Positions 18,162 through 27,162 of a stretch of 64,000 bases of DNA are shown here, piece after piece (the first letter of the stretch is position 1; each line of letters begins with the position of its first letter). The position numbers were made by a program, and so were the translations under genes. The stretch spans positions 124,001-188,000 of the forward strand of contig NZ_QCZJ01000010.1 of NCBI RefSeq assembly GCF_003075435.1, in the 5' to 3' direction. This DNA comes from Terrimonas sp. (lineage in GTDB: Bacteria; Bacteroidota; Bacteroidia; Chitinophagales; Chitinophagaceae). The notes below the pieces were generated by a model, which was given only the letters and a program-made list of their open reading frames with translations, was not told the DNA's origin and searched no databases.

Positions 18162-18169
18162 TAAGTTTG
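18162..18169 (+). promoter_or_regulatory. TAAGTTTG -7 box directly upstream of the LytS-type kinase
   Basis: TAAGTTTG matches TAnnTTTG exactly and ends only 4 nt before the ATG at 18174. If used, transcription would start at or next to the start codon, giving a leaderless or near-leaderless mRNA, or translation would begin at the second ATG (18180). No clear -33 TTG at the expected spacing. Confidence 0.3.
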
Positions 18170-18173
18170 CAAA

Positions 18174-19259
18174 ATGAACATGGGCAGGCTTTATAAAAAC
18201 AATAGCAGAGTGCTGGTACATTTGCTATTCTGGTTGTTCGCCTTTGTATTACTTACCTATATTTATTCCACAGCATATGAAAGTTATCAGCTTGGCGTTG
18301 TAGTGATCCTGATATTATTGCCGGTGCACATTTGCTATTATTATCTTATTACATACCGTGTGCTGCCTCCTTTCTTCAATGGTAATTATGGTAAGGCTAT
18401 TTTTACGGCAATAGGTATTATGATCGCTATGGCGGTACTGTACAGGCTGGTTGAAGTTTTTATTGCCAATCCATATATCTACAATTACTACAGGCAAAGA
18501 GATAGTGGTTTTACCTGGAATAAAATATCCAAAAGCTGGTGGTTTCAGTTGCAGGACAAAGGAGATTTTGTGAACGCCATAGAGAGAAGTAATGTGGTAG
18601 TATGGATAGGCATTACACTAAAATTATTTGCGTTGTGGCATGAAAGAAAAAACGCAGTATTGCAGGCTGAATTAAATGCGCTCAAAGGTCAGCTGCACCC
18701 TCATTTTTTGTTTAATTCGCTCAACAATCTTTACGCGTTATCCTTAAATAACGCACCCCAGGCGCCCGGCATTATCCTCGGGCTTTCCAATATACTCCGG
18801 TATGTAATTTATGAATGCGCGGCTGATCGTGTATCACTTGAAAGAGATGTGGAAATATTAAAAGATTATATAGCGCTTGAAAAATTGCGCTACGAAGAAC
18901 GCCTTGATCTTAATTTGAATATTGATGATAATATTAAGTTATGGAATATTGCACCACTGCTTATGCTGCCACTGGTGGAAAATGCTTTTAAGCATGGCGC
19001 CGGTGAAACGATAGATAATCCCTGGATAAATATTGAGCTCCGTATGCGTAACGGGGAAATGTTATTTAAGGTAAGCAACAGCAAACCGGAACAGGTTGTT
19101 TATAGTAACGGAAAACAAAACGGGAGTGTTGGGTTGTCTAATGTTCAGCACAGACTGAAGCTTTTATATCCTGATGCGCATTCGCTGAAATGGTTTGATG
19201 AACAGGACTGCTTTATACTTGAAATGAAAGTACAGTTATCTGCCAATAATAGTATATAA
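18174..19259 (+). CDS. LytS/YehU-type sensor histidine kinase
   Basis: 361 residues. Four hydrophobic helices cover about residues 10-145. The His_kinase domain follows with GQLHPHFLFNSLNNLYALS (phospho-acceptor His about 175-177) and an HATPase end, including LPLVENAFKHG and VGLSNVQHRL. The protein senses an unknown cue at the membrane and passes phosphate to the LytTR regulator, whose ATG is 2 bp after its stop. The pair is monocistronic otherwise. Confidence 0.92.
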   Translation: MNMGRLYKNNSRVLVHLLFWLFAFVLLTYIYSTAYESYQLGVVVILILLPVHICYYYLITYRVLPPFFNGNYGKAIFTAIGIMIAMAVLYRLVEVFIANPYIYNYYRQRDSGFTWNKISKSWWFQLQDKGDFVNAIERSNVVVWIGITLKLFALWHERKNAVLQAELNALKGQLHPHFLFNSLNNLYALSLNNAPQAPGIILGLSNILRYVIYECAADRVSLERDVEILKDYIALEKLRYEERLDLNLNIDDNIKLWNIAPLLMLPLVENAFKHGAGETIDNPWINIELRMRNGEMLFKVSNSKPEQVVYSNGKQNGSVGLSNVQHRLKLLYPDAHSLKWFDEQDCFILEMKVQLSANNSI

Positions 19260-19261
19260 TT

Positions 19262-20008
19262 ATGCCCATTCGAACTTTGATAGTTGATGATGAACCTCAT
19301 GCCATAGACATTATTTGCAGGTATGCTGCCAATGTACCGGATATTGAAATTGTGACAACAAGCAGTAATGCTGTGCACGCATTCCAGGTACTTCAGCATA
19401 ATAAAATTGATTTGCTGTTTGCAGATATAAAGATGCCCGGGCTTTCAGGCACTGACCTGATCAGGAGCCTGAAAAAACCGCCGATGGTGGTTTTTACTAC
19501 TGCCTACCAGGAGTACGCAGTTGAGGGATTTGACCTGAATGCTATTGATTACCTCGTAAAGCCCATACCCTTAAACCGTTTTCTTCGCGCAGTTGACAAG
19601 GTGATGCATTATATCAACGGGAATAATAATGATGGTATGGAAAAGGCTGAGCCTGTAGCCGTAACCCCGGGTAAACATTTTTTATACCTGCGCATTGAGC
19701 GGCAAACCGTAAAAATTGATACGGAAGATATACGCTGGATTGAGAGTATCAGGGATTATATCAAGGTAATAACAAAGGATAAAGTATATGTTACCAAGCA
19801 GAAAATAAGCGTAGCTGAAAAATTACTTCCTACAGGGCATTTTATGCGCATACATCGCTCTTTTATTATCCCGCTTAATAAAGTAGAAAGTTATCATCCC
19901 GGTTATTTTACGGTAGCCGGTACTAAAATTCCTATCGGTCGAAATTATAAATTGGCCTGTATGGAAAAGTTTCATGATGATATGCAAGACCAGCCTGGCC
20001 TACTTTAA
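19262..20008 (+). CDS. LytTR-family response regulator
   Basis: 248 residues. Receiver domain (about 1-120) with acidic pocket VDDEP and phospho-acceptor Asp55 in LLFADIKMPG, followed by conserved TTAYQEYAVEGF and VKP. A LytTR DNA-binding domain covers about 140-240 (RWIESIRDYIKVI, MRIHRSFIIPL, GRNYK). It is cotranscribed with the kinase. LytTR proteins bind paired direct repeats two helix turns apart; no clear pair was seen near this locus. Confidence 0.93.
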   Translation: MPIRTLIVDDEPHAIDIICRYAANVPDIEIVTTSSNAVHAFQVLQHNKIDLLFADIKMPGLSGTDLIRSLKKPPMVVFTTAYQEYAVEGFDLNAIDYLVKPIPLNRFLRAVDKVMHYINGNNNDGMEKAEPVAVTPGKHFLYLRIERQTVKIDTEDIRWIESIRDYIKVITKDKVYVTKQKISVAEKLLPTGHFMRIHRSFIIPLNKVESYHPGYFTVAGTKIPIGRNYKLACMEKFHDDMQDQPGLL

Positions 20009-20200
20009 TTTTTTTTGACTGCGAGGTTAACTATTAAGACTTTCTTATTAATCTTCTTCATAAGCGTTGCTTCTTCAAAACACGATAGTCGTCAGCATCA
20101 TGCGCCTGCCGATTAAAAAATGCGTGTGTCGATCTGTTTTGTACACCTGTTGAATTTACCTGAATCTTGCGCTCCTTTTTAAACAATTAATTATTTCAAC

Positions 20201-20668
20201 ATGGAACTATCTAAGGCTGATGATTACAGGTATTATAACGGAGGATATTTCAGAACGCTGCTCTCCCCTGAACAAACCAATAATGCTATGGCATTAATAG
20301 AATTTACATTACCAAAAGGAGCTGAACCGCCATTGCATATTCACCAGGATGAGGATGAAAGTTTTTATATCCTGGAAGGTGAGCTAAAGGTTAGAATAGG
20401 AGATGCGGTAACTACATTAAAACCCGGTGAGGCAATTTTTGCCCCGAGAAACATACCGCATGCCTTTACGATTCTTTCAGGTAAAGTAAAAATGTTAAAC
20501 CTTATTACGCCAGGCACACTCTGGAATTTCTTTAACGAATTCAGTGCGCCTGTTACAGGTCAGCCGCATATTCCGGAAGAACAGGTTATGCCTGATAAAG
20601 AAGCTGTATCGCTAATGCTGCAAACCATCAAATCAATATATCATATCAATTTTTTCGAAACAAAATAA
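20201..20668 (+). CDS. Cupin-domain protein
   Basis: 155 residues of a single cupin. Motif 1 is PPLHIHQDEDESFYILEGE with two His and one Glu, and motif 2 PRNIPHAFTI with the third His, so a metal site is likely. Similar proteins are annotated as quercetin-2,3-dioxygenase-like, but the substrate is unknown. It lies 10 bp upstream of the YceI lipoprotein gene, so the two are probably cotranscribed. Confidence 0.85.
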   Translation: MELSKADDYRYYNGGYFRTLLSPEQTNNAMALIEFTLPKGAEPPLHIHQDEDESFYILEGELKVRIGDAVTTLKPGEAIFAPRNIPHAFTILSGKVKMLNLITPGTLWNFFNEFSAPVTGQPHIPEEQVMPDKEAVSLMLQTIKSIYHINFFETK

Positions 20669-20678
20669 TATACAGAAA

Positions 20679-21281
20679 ATGAAGATCATTAATTATTCTA
20701 AGCTCATCGTACTGGTATCGTTTATTGCATGCACCCAAAAAGACTCATCCGAACCTGTGCGGTATAAGGTTGATGAAAGCGCTTCAGTTATTGAATGGAA
20801 AGGAAGCGCTCCCACGCATTTTCATACCGGTGCATTTAAAGTGTCGGGCACATTGATTGCTGATAAAAAAGGAAAGATATCTGGTGGAGATTTTTCAATT
20901 CCTATTGCCAGTATCAGCAATTTTGACCTGCAGGGAGAGGAGCAGGTTGAATTGCTGAAGCATTTGAAAAGCTCGGATTTCTTTGATCTGGTGTTATACC
21001 CGGAAGCCGCTTTTCATATTACAAAAGTGGAAGATTATAAAGATGAGTCTGCCGCAAATATTATGATCACAGGTGAGTTTACGATGAAGGGGCAAACCCA
21101 TCCTATCCGTTTTCCGGCAATTTTAAAAAATGAGCAACATGCCATTTCTGCTGAAGGCTCTTTTATATTAAACAGAACAAAATGGGGTATGAGCAAGTAT
21201 AATGACCCGCAGGAAGGGTTGTATATACTGCCTGGTATAGACATTAAGGTGAAGATCAGTTGCAGCAAGCCCGGGGTGTAG
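20679..21281 (+). CDS. YceI-family lipocalin-like lipoprotein
   Basis: 200 residues with a lipoprotein signal (lipobox FIAC, Cys about residue 18). The YceI fold is evident: YKVDESASVIEWKGSAPTHFHTGAF, GGDFSIPIASI, ITGEFTMKGQTHPIRFPA and NRTKWGMSKYND. YceI proteins bind isoprenoid-type lipids in a beta-barrel. A strong terminator hairpin lies 31 bp after the stop. Confidence 0.92.
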   Translation: MKIINYSKLIVLVSFIACTQKDSSEPVRYKVDESASVIEWKGSAPTHFHTGAFKVSGTLIADKKGKISGGDFSIPIASISNFDLQGEEQVELLKHLKSSDFFDLVLYPEAAFHITKVEDYKDESAANIMITGEFTMKGQTHPIRFPAILKNEQHAISAEGSFILNRTKWGMSKYNDPQEGLYILPGIDIKVKISCSKPGV

Positions 21282-21312
21282 AACCATGGGTTTCCATCAG
21301 GTATTCTCAATA

Positions 21313-21351
21313 AAATAAGCTGGCTCATACTCCTGAGGCAGCTTATTTTTT
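21313..21351 (+). terminator. Rho-independent terminator after the YceI gene
   Basis: AAATAAGCTG (21313-21322) pairs perfectly with CAGCTTATTT (21339-21348), followed by a T-run. The A-rich 5' side would also give a U-tract leftward, so it may serve the convergent cupin gene as well. Confidence 0.8.
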
Positions 21352-21490
21352 GGGATTACATTTAAAATTGTTGAAGAGGTTGAATAGCTTTACCTCAAAG
21401 TTGCACAAAGGGTTGCACAAAGCAACACAAAAGCGAAACAGCGATAATATAATTCAGCGCTTTATGTATACCGATGTCTCATGCTAAAAG

Positions 21491-22030
21491 TTATATACAA
21501 TACCTGCTTAATAATTTCTTCTCCAATCCGTTCATCCTGGCTATGCTGTTGAGTAATCCAAAGAGTGGTGTAAATAATGCGCCGGCGCCGGCTGCATGCA
21601 TGTCGCTCATTGTTGAAATAACTGCTAATGTTTGCAGGCTTTTGGGCACGCCCTTTTTATTGGTTGCCCCGTCTTCTGCCAGTCCGTACAATATCCGCAA
21701 TGCGTTTTCAAACCCGGTTGATCCGGGTAAAATAACTGTAGTAAAAATAACAGGTGCGTTTGACTCGTTGGAAAAGCGATGGGTGACTTCTTTTTCAACG
21801 GTAAATTTTTGACCGGATGAAAGCGTAAACCTGCTTTTTTTTGTAGTAAGTGTAAGCGTACCTTCCATCACAGCAAAAGTTTCTGAAAAGTTTTTGTGAT
21901 AATGCATCGGCGTTCCTCCGCCTGGCATAAGCTTTACAAGGAGTGAGGTAATGCGCCCACCAGTTTCCTCCGCAGTTTGCGTAAAAGTTACCTGGTCTTT
22001 AATAACCGGGTTAATGATTGTTTTTTTCAT
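21491..22030 (-). CDS. Cupin-domain protein with C-terminal extension
   Basis: 179 residues. Cupin motif 1 GGTPMHYHKNFSETFAVMEGTL and motif 2 VEKEVTHRFSN give a likely metal-binding site. After about residue 115 there is an extension of helical character (LAEDGATNKKGVPKSLQTLA...). Monocistronic. Function unknown. Confidence 0.8.
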   Translation of the reverse strand: MKKTIINPVIKDQVTFTQTAEETGGRITSLLVKLMPGGGTPMHYHKNFSETFAVMEGTLTLTTKKSRFTLSSGQKFTVEKEVTHRFSNESNAPVIFTTVILPGSTGFENALRILYGLAEDGATNKKGVPKSLQTLAVISTMSDMHAAGAGALFTPLFGLLNSIARMNGLEKKLLSRYCI

Positions 22031-22216
22031 GCCCTAAATTATTGTAGTAAAGGAGCTGTTGAAAAAATGATCGACGTAAGTGAAATGATATATACAGACA
22101 GCCGAAACTGTAGACAGGTGGATGCTATTAATTAATAGTAAGTGTAAAAAAAATAGTTTGCAGATTTTTAGTATGCATTATTACATCCCGCTTATACCTG
22201 TTGCTGTAATACTTTG

Positions 22217-22690
22217 TTAATCGGCAAGCGCATATTCCATTACGGTAATATTCCTCTTGTTTATTGTTAGCCTGTCAGTCACTGTCCACCCCAGGCGTTG
22301 ATAAAGCGGCTCTGCTGTATCTGTAAACAAATTCATTTTTTCTATACCGGAAATTTTTGCATGATGGAGTATATGGTTACAAATGACAGCGCCATATCCC
22401 ATACGTCTTTTTTCAGGTACAGTATAAACCAATGCCAGCCACTTTTTGTGGATAGCAAGTTCAGGTACTTTATCAAGTAATCCAACATGATTATAAACGC
22501 CGCCGGTGGCAATGGGTTTTCCGTCAAGCGTCATCAATACCTGGAACTGATCCTTGTCTGCGGTTATGGCTTTAAGTCTTTCTATTGTTGTGTTCACCGG
22601 GATATTCCATTCGGAAAAATACCAGTCTGCAATCAACATAAAGATATCCGGGTCGTAAGATTTTACAATTTTAAAATTGATATTGTTCAT
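22217..22690 (-). CDS. GNAT-family N-acetyltransferase
   Basis: 157 residues with the acetyl-CoA-binding signature PEKRRMGYGAVICNHIL (R-x-x-G-x-G/A) preceded by the LALVYTVPE strand, and a C-terminal LYQRLGWTVTDRL typical of GNAT. The acceptor substrate is unknown. It stands alone between the cupin and the beta-helix gene. Confidence 0.88.
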   Translation of the reverse strand: MNNINFKIVKSYDPDIFMLIADWYFSEWNIPVNTTIERLKAITADKDQFQVLMTLDGKPIATGGVYNHVGLLDKVPELAIHKKWLALVYTVPEKRRMGYGAVICNHILHHAKISGIEKMNLFTDTAEPLYQRLGWTVTDRLTINKRNITVMEYALAD

Positions 22691-22782
22691 TTATTGTTTT
22701 ATACTTTGTTGCTGAAAACATTACTGCGCGGGAGCAGCAGTGTTAATAGACATGATTGAGCAGATCTCCGTTGCTTCGTGTA

Positions 22783-24432
22783 TTATAAACCGGTTATTTT
22801 GGTTGACCTGAACATGAATGTATTGTTGCTGAGCCGCAGCGGTTTGCCACTGGACGTGGTCACATTTTTTAAGATCACTTCCTTGGTTACAACATAAGGA
22901 AATTGTTCTTTGTAGGTGTTGTCGTTCATCTTTGGGTTGAAATCAGAGAAGATAGCAGGTCCATCATAATTGGTGGGATGATTGCTGTCGTCTATTTTTA
23001 TATTTTCAATAGTGATGCGTTCCGGCATATAACAGGTGTATCCAAAATTATGCAAACCGGAGTACGATCCGGTAATAAGTGATGCGCTGACCGGTTTTCC
23101 GGCTTCGGGTATAAAAATGCAATTGCGTATAATAAACTCTCCCTGCCAGGTGCTGCCATAATCGTTGCGGAGATTAACAATACTTCTTCCATAAATAGTG
23201 CAGTTCTCAACAGTTAAAGTGCCGCTACCTATAGCGTTGATGCCCATATGCCCGAGTACCGAGTTGCGGATAGTAGCATTGGCAACGCCTTTGTGCGCAT
23301 CGAACCTTGAGAAAGTGCAGCCATCATACAAAATATTCTTGCAGTAATTAGAGCCCATAATACCCCAATACCTGTTGTCCTTGATATCATTTGTCTGGCT
23401 GCAATTCAGGAAAGATATATTTAGCGCACGGGTTACTGAAATATCATAAGTGCCCATAGAAACAGGCTCCCCTGCGGAGCCAATGGTGCGGTATGTTTTA
23501 TGCCCGGTTAGCATGGTGTTTTTAACCGTTACGTAAGCACAGTTGCTGATGTTGATGAAACCACCATAAGGCGCTCCATGATCTTCCTCCCCGGTAATGT
23601 GGTGCTCAAGTCCATCTATTACAACATTTGATCGCTGAATGGCAATGTTTCGGGCATAATAGGTATACTTTGATTGAGCTTTATTGGCAATGGTAGTAAA
23701 ATGCCCGCCGGTGATATTCAGTGTCTTTTCATCAACAGGAAGCGCGGTAATATCCGTGATACTGTCAAAGTTCCAGATAATAGGTGCGTTCATATCCACG
23801 TTGCCGTTTTTATCGGTAATAAAAATATCTGTTTGCGGAGATCCATTATCCTGGTTCGGGCCAAAGCGGATATATTGCTTTACCCCGGCGTTGGTTACTG
23901 TGACCAGGCAGGGGTAGGGCAGGGAGATATCTATCTTGCTTTGATTGCTTTTAAGCGATAATATTCCTCCTGGCTTAAATGGCAGCAGTTTAGAGCTTAC
24001 CTGAAAAACAGGCGCATTACGGTCCTGCACTTCGCTGTCATCAATAATAAAATTTGCTGTGTCAAAATCTGTGTCGGTTTGTACAATGGCTGTACGTTTC
24101 TTCCCACTGATGTAGTAAGTGGCTTTTTTATCTGCTTTTACCAAAAGCCCGTATTGATTGGCGAATGCATGAGCGGCGGCAATGGCATCCATGTCATCAT
24201 TTTTGCCATCTCCCTTTGCGCCAAAGTCACTGTAGCGCACCAGGCCTGCAGCTTTAAATTTTTGAACATCTTTTGGCGATACATTCACCTGCAATGCTCC
24301 GTTTTCATTACTATGTATTCCGGTTTTTTTATGCAGAGATGTTATGATTGTTTTTCCTGCTATACTTTCAGTTTGAGATAGCGCTGCACGTACAAAACAG
24401 AGCGAAAAGAATAAGAAGATGTATTTAATCAT
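22783..24432 (-). CDS. Exported right-handed beta-helix (pectate-lyase-like) protein
   Basis: About 549 residues from the ATG at 24432; the codon further upstream would be a TTG. Signal peptide MIKYIFLFFSLCFVRAALSQ. The phrase VRYSDFGAKGDGKNDDMDAI opens a pectate-lyase/tailspike-type beta-helix, and Asn-rich coils (IRNSVLGHMGINAIGSGTLTVENCTIYG) continue it. Proteins of this fold bind or cleave polysaccharides. No catalytic triad could be fixed by eye, so the substrate is open. Confidence 0.85.
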   Translation of the reverse strand: MIKYIFLFFSLCFVRAALSQTESIAGKTIITSLHKKTGIHSNENGALQVNVSPKDVQKFKAAGLVRYSDFGAKGDGKNDDMDAIAAAHAFANQYGLLVKADKKATYYISGKKRTAIVQTDTDFDTANFIIDDSEVQDRNAPVFQVSSKLLPFKPGGILSLKSNQSKIDISLPYPCLVTVTNAGVKQYIRFGPNQDNGSPQTDIFITDKNGNVDMNAPIIWNFDSITDITALPVDEKTLNITGGHFTTIANKAQSKYTYYARNIAIQRSNVVIDGLEHHITGEEDHGAPYGGFINISNCAYVTVKNTMLTGHKTYRTIGSAGEPVSMGTYDISVTRALNISFLNCSQTNDIKDNRYWGIMGSNYCKNILYDGCTFSRFDAHKGVANATIRNSVLGHMGINAIGSGTLTVENCTIYGRSIVNLRNDYGSTWQGEFIIRNCIFIPEAGKPVSASLITGSYSGLHNFGYTCYMPERITIENIKIDDSNHPTNYDGPAIFSDFNPKMNDNTYKEQFPYVVTKEVILKNVTTSSGKPLRLSNNTFMFRSTKITGL

Positions 24433-24623
24433 TATTAAAGTTAACAATTCCGGAAAGATTGTTCAGAGTGCAATTCAGGTTTTCGCGCTGAAAGTGGGCG
24501 GTGGGACATCGCCTGTGGTGGAGGGGGCGCTCACGGCGTACGAAGCCGATGACTATTGTGTCTTTATCAATCAGTGAAGATATGAGATGCCCAAAGCTCA
24601 CCGTTAAAGTACTAATCATTGAT

Positions 24624-25694
24624 TTACTCAATAACGGCATTTATTTTTTCCCAAAGTTGATTATCGAATCCTGAAACAGCGAAATCAGGATTGTCAGGAT
24701 TTGAAGCATCCCCCATACGTATAACAACCATTTTTTTACCGGGAATAACATAAATGCGCTGGTCATTAGCTCCCATGGCTGCATACATGTCGGCAGGTGC
24801 ATTGGGCACTAAATATCCCGGAAAAACAGTTTGTGCTCCCGGTACCATAAATTTTTCCCTGCCGTTAAGCCACCAGAAATATCCATAAGATGGATTGATG
24901 TTTTGTGAAGTGTTGACACTCTCTGTAAAGTAGGCTTCATTGACTATCTGTTCATTGTTCCATTTGCCTTTATTGAGTGCAAGCAGCCCAAACCTTGCCA
25001 TACTCCTTGTTGTACTATGGTAGATGGTAAATATGGTTCCATGGTTCCAGTAACCGTCCATACCTGTTTTATTCCTGATCTTTTCATTGAAATAGGTATC
25101 AAATTCCTGGTTGCCGGCTGCTGCCACAACATCAATTAATTTTTGAAAAACATTACCATAAGCCCATCGGGTACCTGCATCTGCTACATAAGTTAAATTA
25201 GATTTTATTACCCATTGTTTGCTGTCGTCTATGCCGGAAGTCATGGTTAGTAAATGCCGGAGTGTGATCAGGCTTTCCTTATCAGAAGGCATATTTGTCC
25301 ATCCCGCGCCAAGATAGTCAGATGCTTTATCACTGATTGTAAGCAGGTTTTCCTGTTGTGCTATTCCTGCAGTTGCAGATACCAGGGTTTTTCCGGCACT
25401 GTTCCATTCCCAGTCAGCAGCAGATGAATGCCCATTGAAATATTCCTCCATAGCAATCCTGCCGTTCACAAGTATCATAAATGATTTTGTGTGTTTGTCA
25501 GTAAGAAATTTTTTTAAGGGTTCAATTGCGTCCTGGTTCCAGCCCAGTGCAGTAACAGGCGTTTTTTCCCACCCGGTGCCTGAGTTTGCAGGAAAATACA
25601 TTGCTGTTTCCTGGTCATCAGGAGGAGTGACAGTATCTTTATTACAACCGGTTATCGATATAAGCAATAATACCGGCAGGATTATTTTTCTCAT
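24624..25694 (-). CDS. Serine hydrolase of the beta-lactamase/class C family, lipoprotein
   Basis: About 356 residues from the ATG at 25694, which gives a clean lipoprotein signal (lipobox ITGC) and avoids 13 leading residues of poor character. Catalytic motifs: SAGK (SxxK) in WEWNSAGKTLVSATAG and YGN (Yxn) in RWAYGNVFQKL, with the LLTMTSGIDD stretch typical of the family. Such proteins act as esterases, D-Ala peptidases or 6-aminohexanoate-dimer-type hydrolases. The substrate is unknown. Confidence 0.9.
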   Translation of the reverse strand: MRKIILPVLLLISITGCNKDTVTPPDDQETAMYFPANSGTGWEKTPVTALGWNQDAIEPLKKFLTDKHTKSFMILVNGRIAMEEYFNGHSSAADWEWNSAGKTLVSATAGIAQQENLLTISDKASDYLGAGWTNMPSDKESLITLRHLLTMTSGIDDSKQWVIKSNLTYVADAGTRWAYGNVFQKLIDVVAAAGNQEFDTYFNEKIRNKTGMDGYWNHGTIFTIYHSTTRSMARFGLLALNKGKWNNEQIVNEAYFTESVNTSQNINPSYGYFWWLNGREKFMVPGAQTVFPGYLVPNAPADMYAAMGANDQRIYVIPGKKMVVIRMGDASNPDNPDFAVSGFDNQLWEKINAVIE

Positions 25695-25972
25695 AACACA
25701 TTCAATTAAAATCTTGGACTTTGTATTCTTCAAAAAGTTAAATACGGGCTAGTGATTTATTTTGAAACGATTTTTTGTTAAGTTTCAGTGTGCTGCAGCA
25801 ATAAATATGCTTCATTACAGGCAGTAATGCCGGTAATCAAATTATCAGCAGTCGCAGTATCTATCCGGAAATATTGTCTCTCTGAAAAAATAATTATTTT
25901 AGCAACCTTGTTGCTCTGTGAGATCCCCGTCTTAATGGATGTTTATTTTAATTTTAAAGACTGGTTTATTGT

Positions 25973-26371
25973 ATGCGTATAATCACGGCATTTTTTTTAT
26001 TATTCCTTATAGGTTCATGGGCTGCCTGTTCGCACACAGGTAAAAAAGAAACAACCCTGCACGGCACATGGCAATCGCTATGGCAAAAGGATATGACGCT
26101 GCAATTGGAGCTTGACGATGGTAAACAATTTAAGGTAACACTAAACCGGACCGGCCAAACGCATACCAATATCGGCTGGTACGATACAGAAGGTAACACC
26201 TTTTTTATTAAAGATTCTATAAACTATCCTTTACCGGTATGCAATATTGCAGATACCGGTAAATATAACTTCAGCATCATTAAGGATACGCTTCACTTTA
26301 AAGTGATTGAAGATAAATGTGAGCGACGCAGCGCAGCGCTGCAACTGGAAAGATTTGTGCGGATTAAATAA
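25973..26371 (+). CDS. Small lipoprotein, lipocalin-like
   Basis: 132 residues with lipoprotein signal (lipobox WAAC, Cys about 19). The mature part begins LHGTWQSLWQKDMTLQLELDDG, a start often seen in lipocalin-like or META-type barrels (GxW motif). Two further Cys (PVCNI, DKCERR) may form a disulfide. It converges with the LytTR gene, leaving 13 bp between stops. Confidence 0.6.
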   Translation: MRIITAFFLLFLIGSWAACSHTGKKETTLHGTWQSLWQKDMTLQLELDDGKQFKVTLNRTGQTHTNIGWYDTEGNTFFIKDSINYPLPVCNIADTGKYNFSIIKDTLHFKVIEDKCERRSAALQLERFVRIK

Positions 26372-26384
26372 AGTGCTGTACGCA

Positions 26385-27152
26385 TCAGCGGTTAAACCAT
26401 TTTTTAAAGGCAGGCGCTTTATCCCTGCTGATATCAATTTCGGCTTGCAGCGGGGCCCTGAGTTTCAGCGTCAGCTTCTGGTTTTCATGCAGCTTTACGC
26501 TGGCAATGGCATTTATGTTTACAATATACTGCCGGTTGGCGCGGTAAAACCTGTTAGGATCCAGCAATTCCTCAATTTCTTCCAGCGAGGTGAATTCAAG
26601 AATATACTGATCACCTGAAAACGTATGAAGATAATGCAATGCCTCTTTTGAAAAGCAGGCAATATCTGTGGTGTTCACCGGTATCCATTGTTGCCGTACA
26701 TGCACAATAAATTTTTCTTTGTACAAAGATTTTACATTGCCGGAAGCAAAGGACTTCATCAGGCGAAGCAGGTCAGCTGCAGCAGGCGCAGGCTTATCCT
26801 GCATCTGCCTGCTTTTATCTATTGCTCTTTTAAGCTCAGCTACATCAATAGGCTTCAGTAAATAATCAATGCCATTTACCTTAAAGGCATTGATGGCATA
26901 TTCATTGTAGGCGGTGGTAAAAATAACCGGGCATTTTAATGTAAAATCATCAAACAGGCTGAAGCTGATGCCGTCTCCTAACTGAATATCCATAAAAAGC
27001 AGGTCGGGTTCAGCGTTTTCCATAAACCATCTCCTGGCTGTTTTCAAACTTGGCAACACGGTTTCCACTTTTATATCAGGAGCGATGGAAGAAATTTTAC
27101 GTTCCAGTTCTTTTGCCACCAGCAATTCATCTTCAATAATAACGGCATTCAT
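26385..27152 (-). CDS. LytTR-family response regulator
   Basis: 255 residues: receiver domain with IIEDE pocket, Asp55 in LLFMDIQLGDG and TTAYNEYAINAF, followed by a LytTR domain (about 150-253) with ALHYLHTFSGDQYILE and FYRANRQYIVNINAI. It lies 10 bp downstream of its hybrid sensor and forms a pair with it. The intergenic region beyond the sensor carries AACCGT repeats spaced 21 bp apart, the arrangement LytTR proteins bind. Confidence 0.93.
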   Translation of the reverse strand: MNAVIIEDELLVAKELERKISSIAPDIKVETVLPSLKTARRWFMENAEPDLLFMDIQLGDGISFSLFDDFTLKCPVIFTTAYNEYAINAFKVNGIDYLLKPIDVAELKRAIDKSRQMQDKPAPAAADLLRLMKSFASGNVKSLYKEKFIVHVRQQWIPVNTTDIACFSKEALHYLHTFSGDQYILEFTSLEEIEELLDPNRFYRANRQYIVNINAIASVKLHENQKLTLKLRAPLQAEIDISRDKAPAFKKWFNR

Positions 27153-27162
27153 ATGTATTGTT

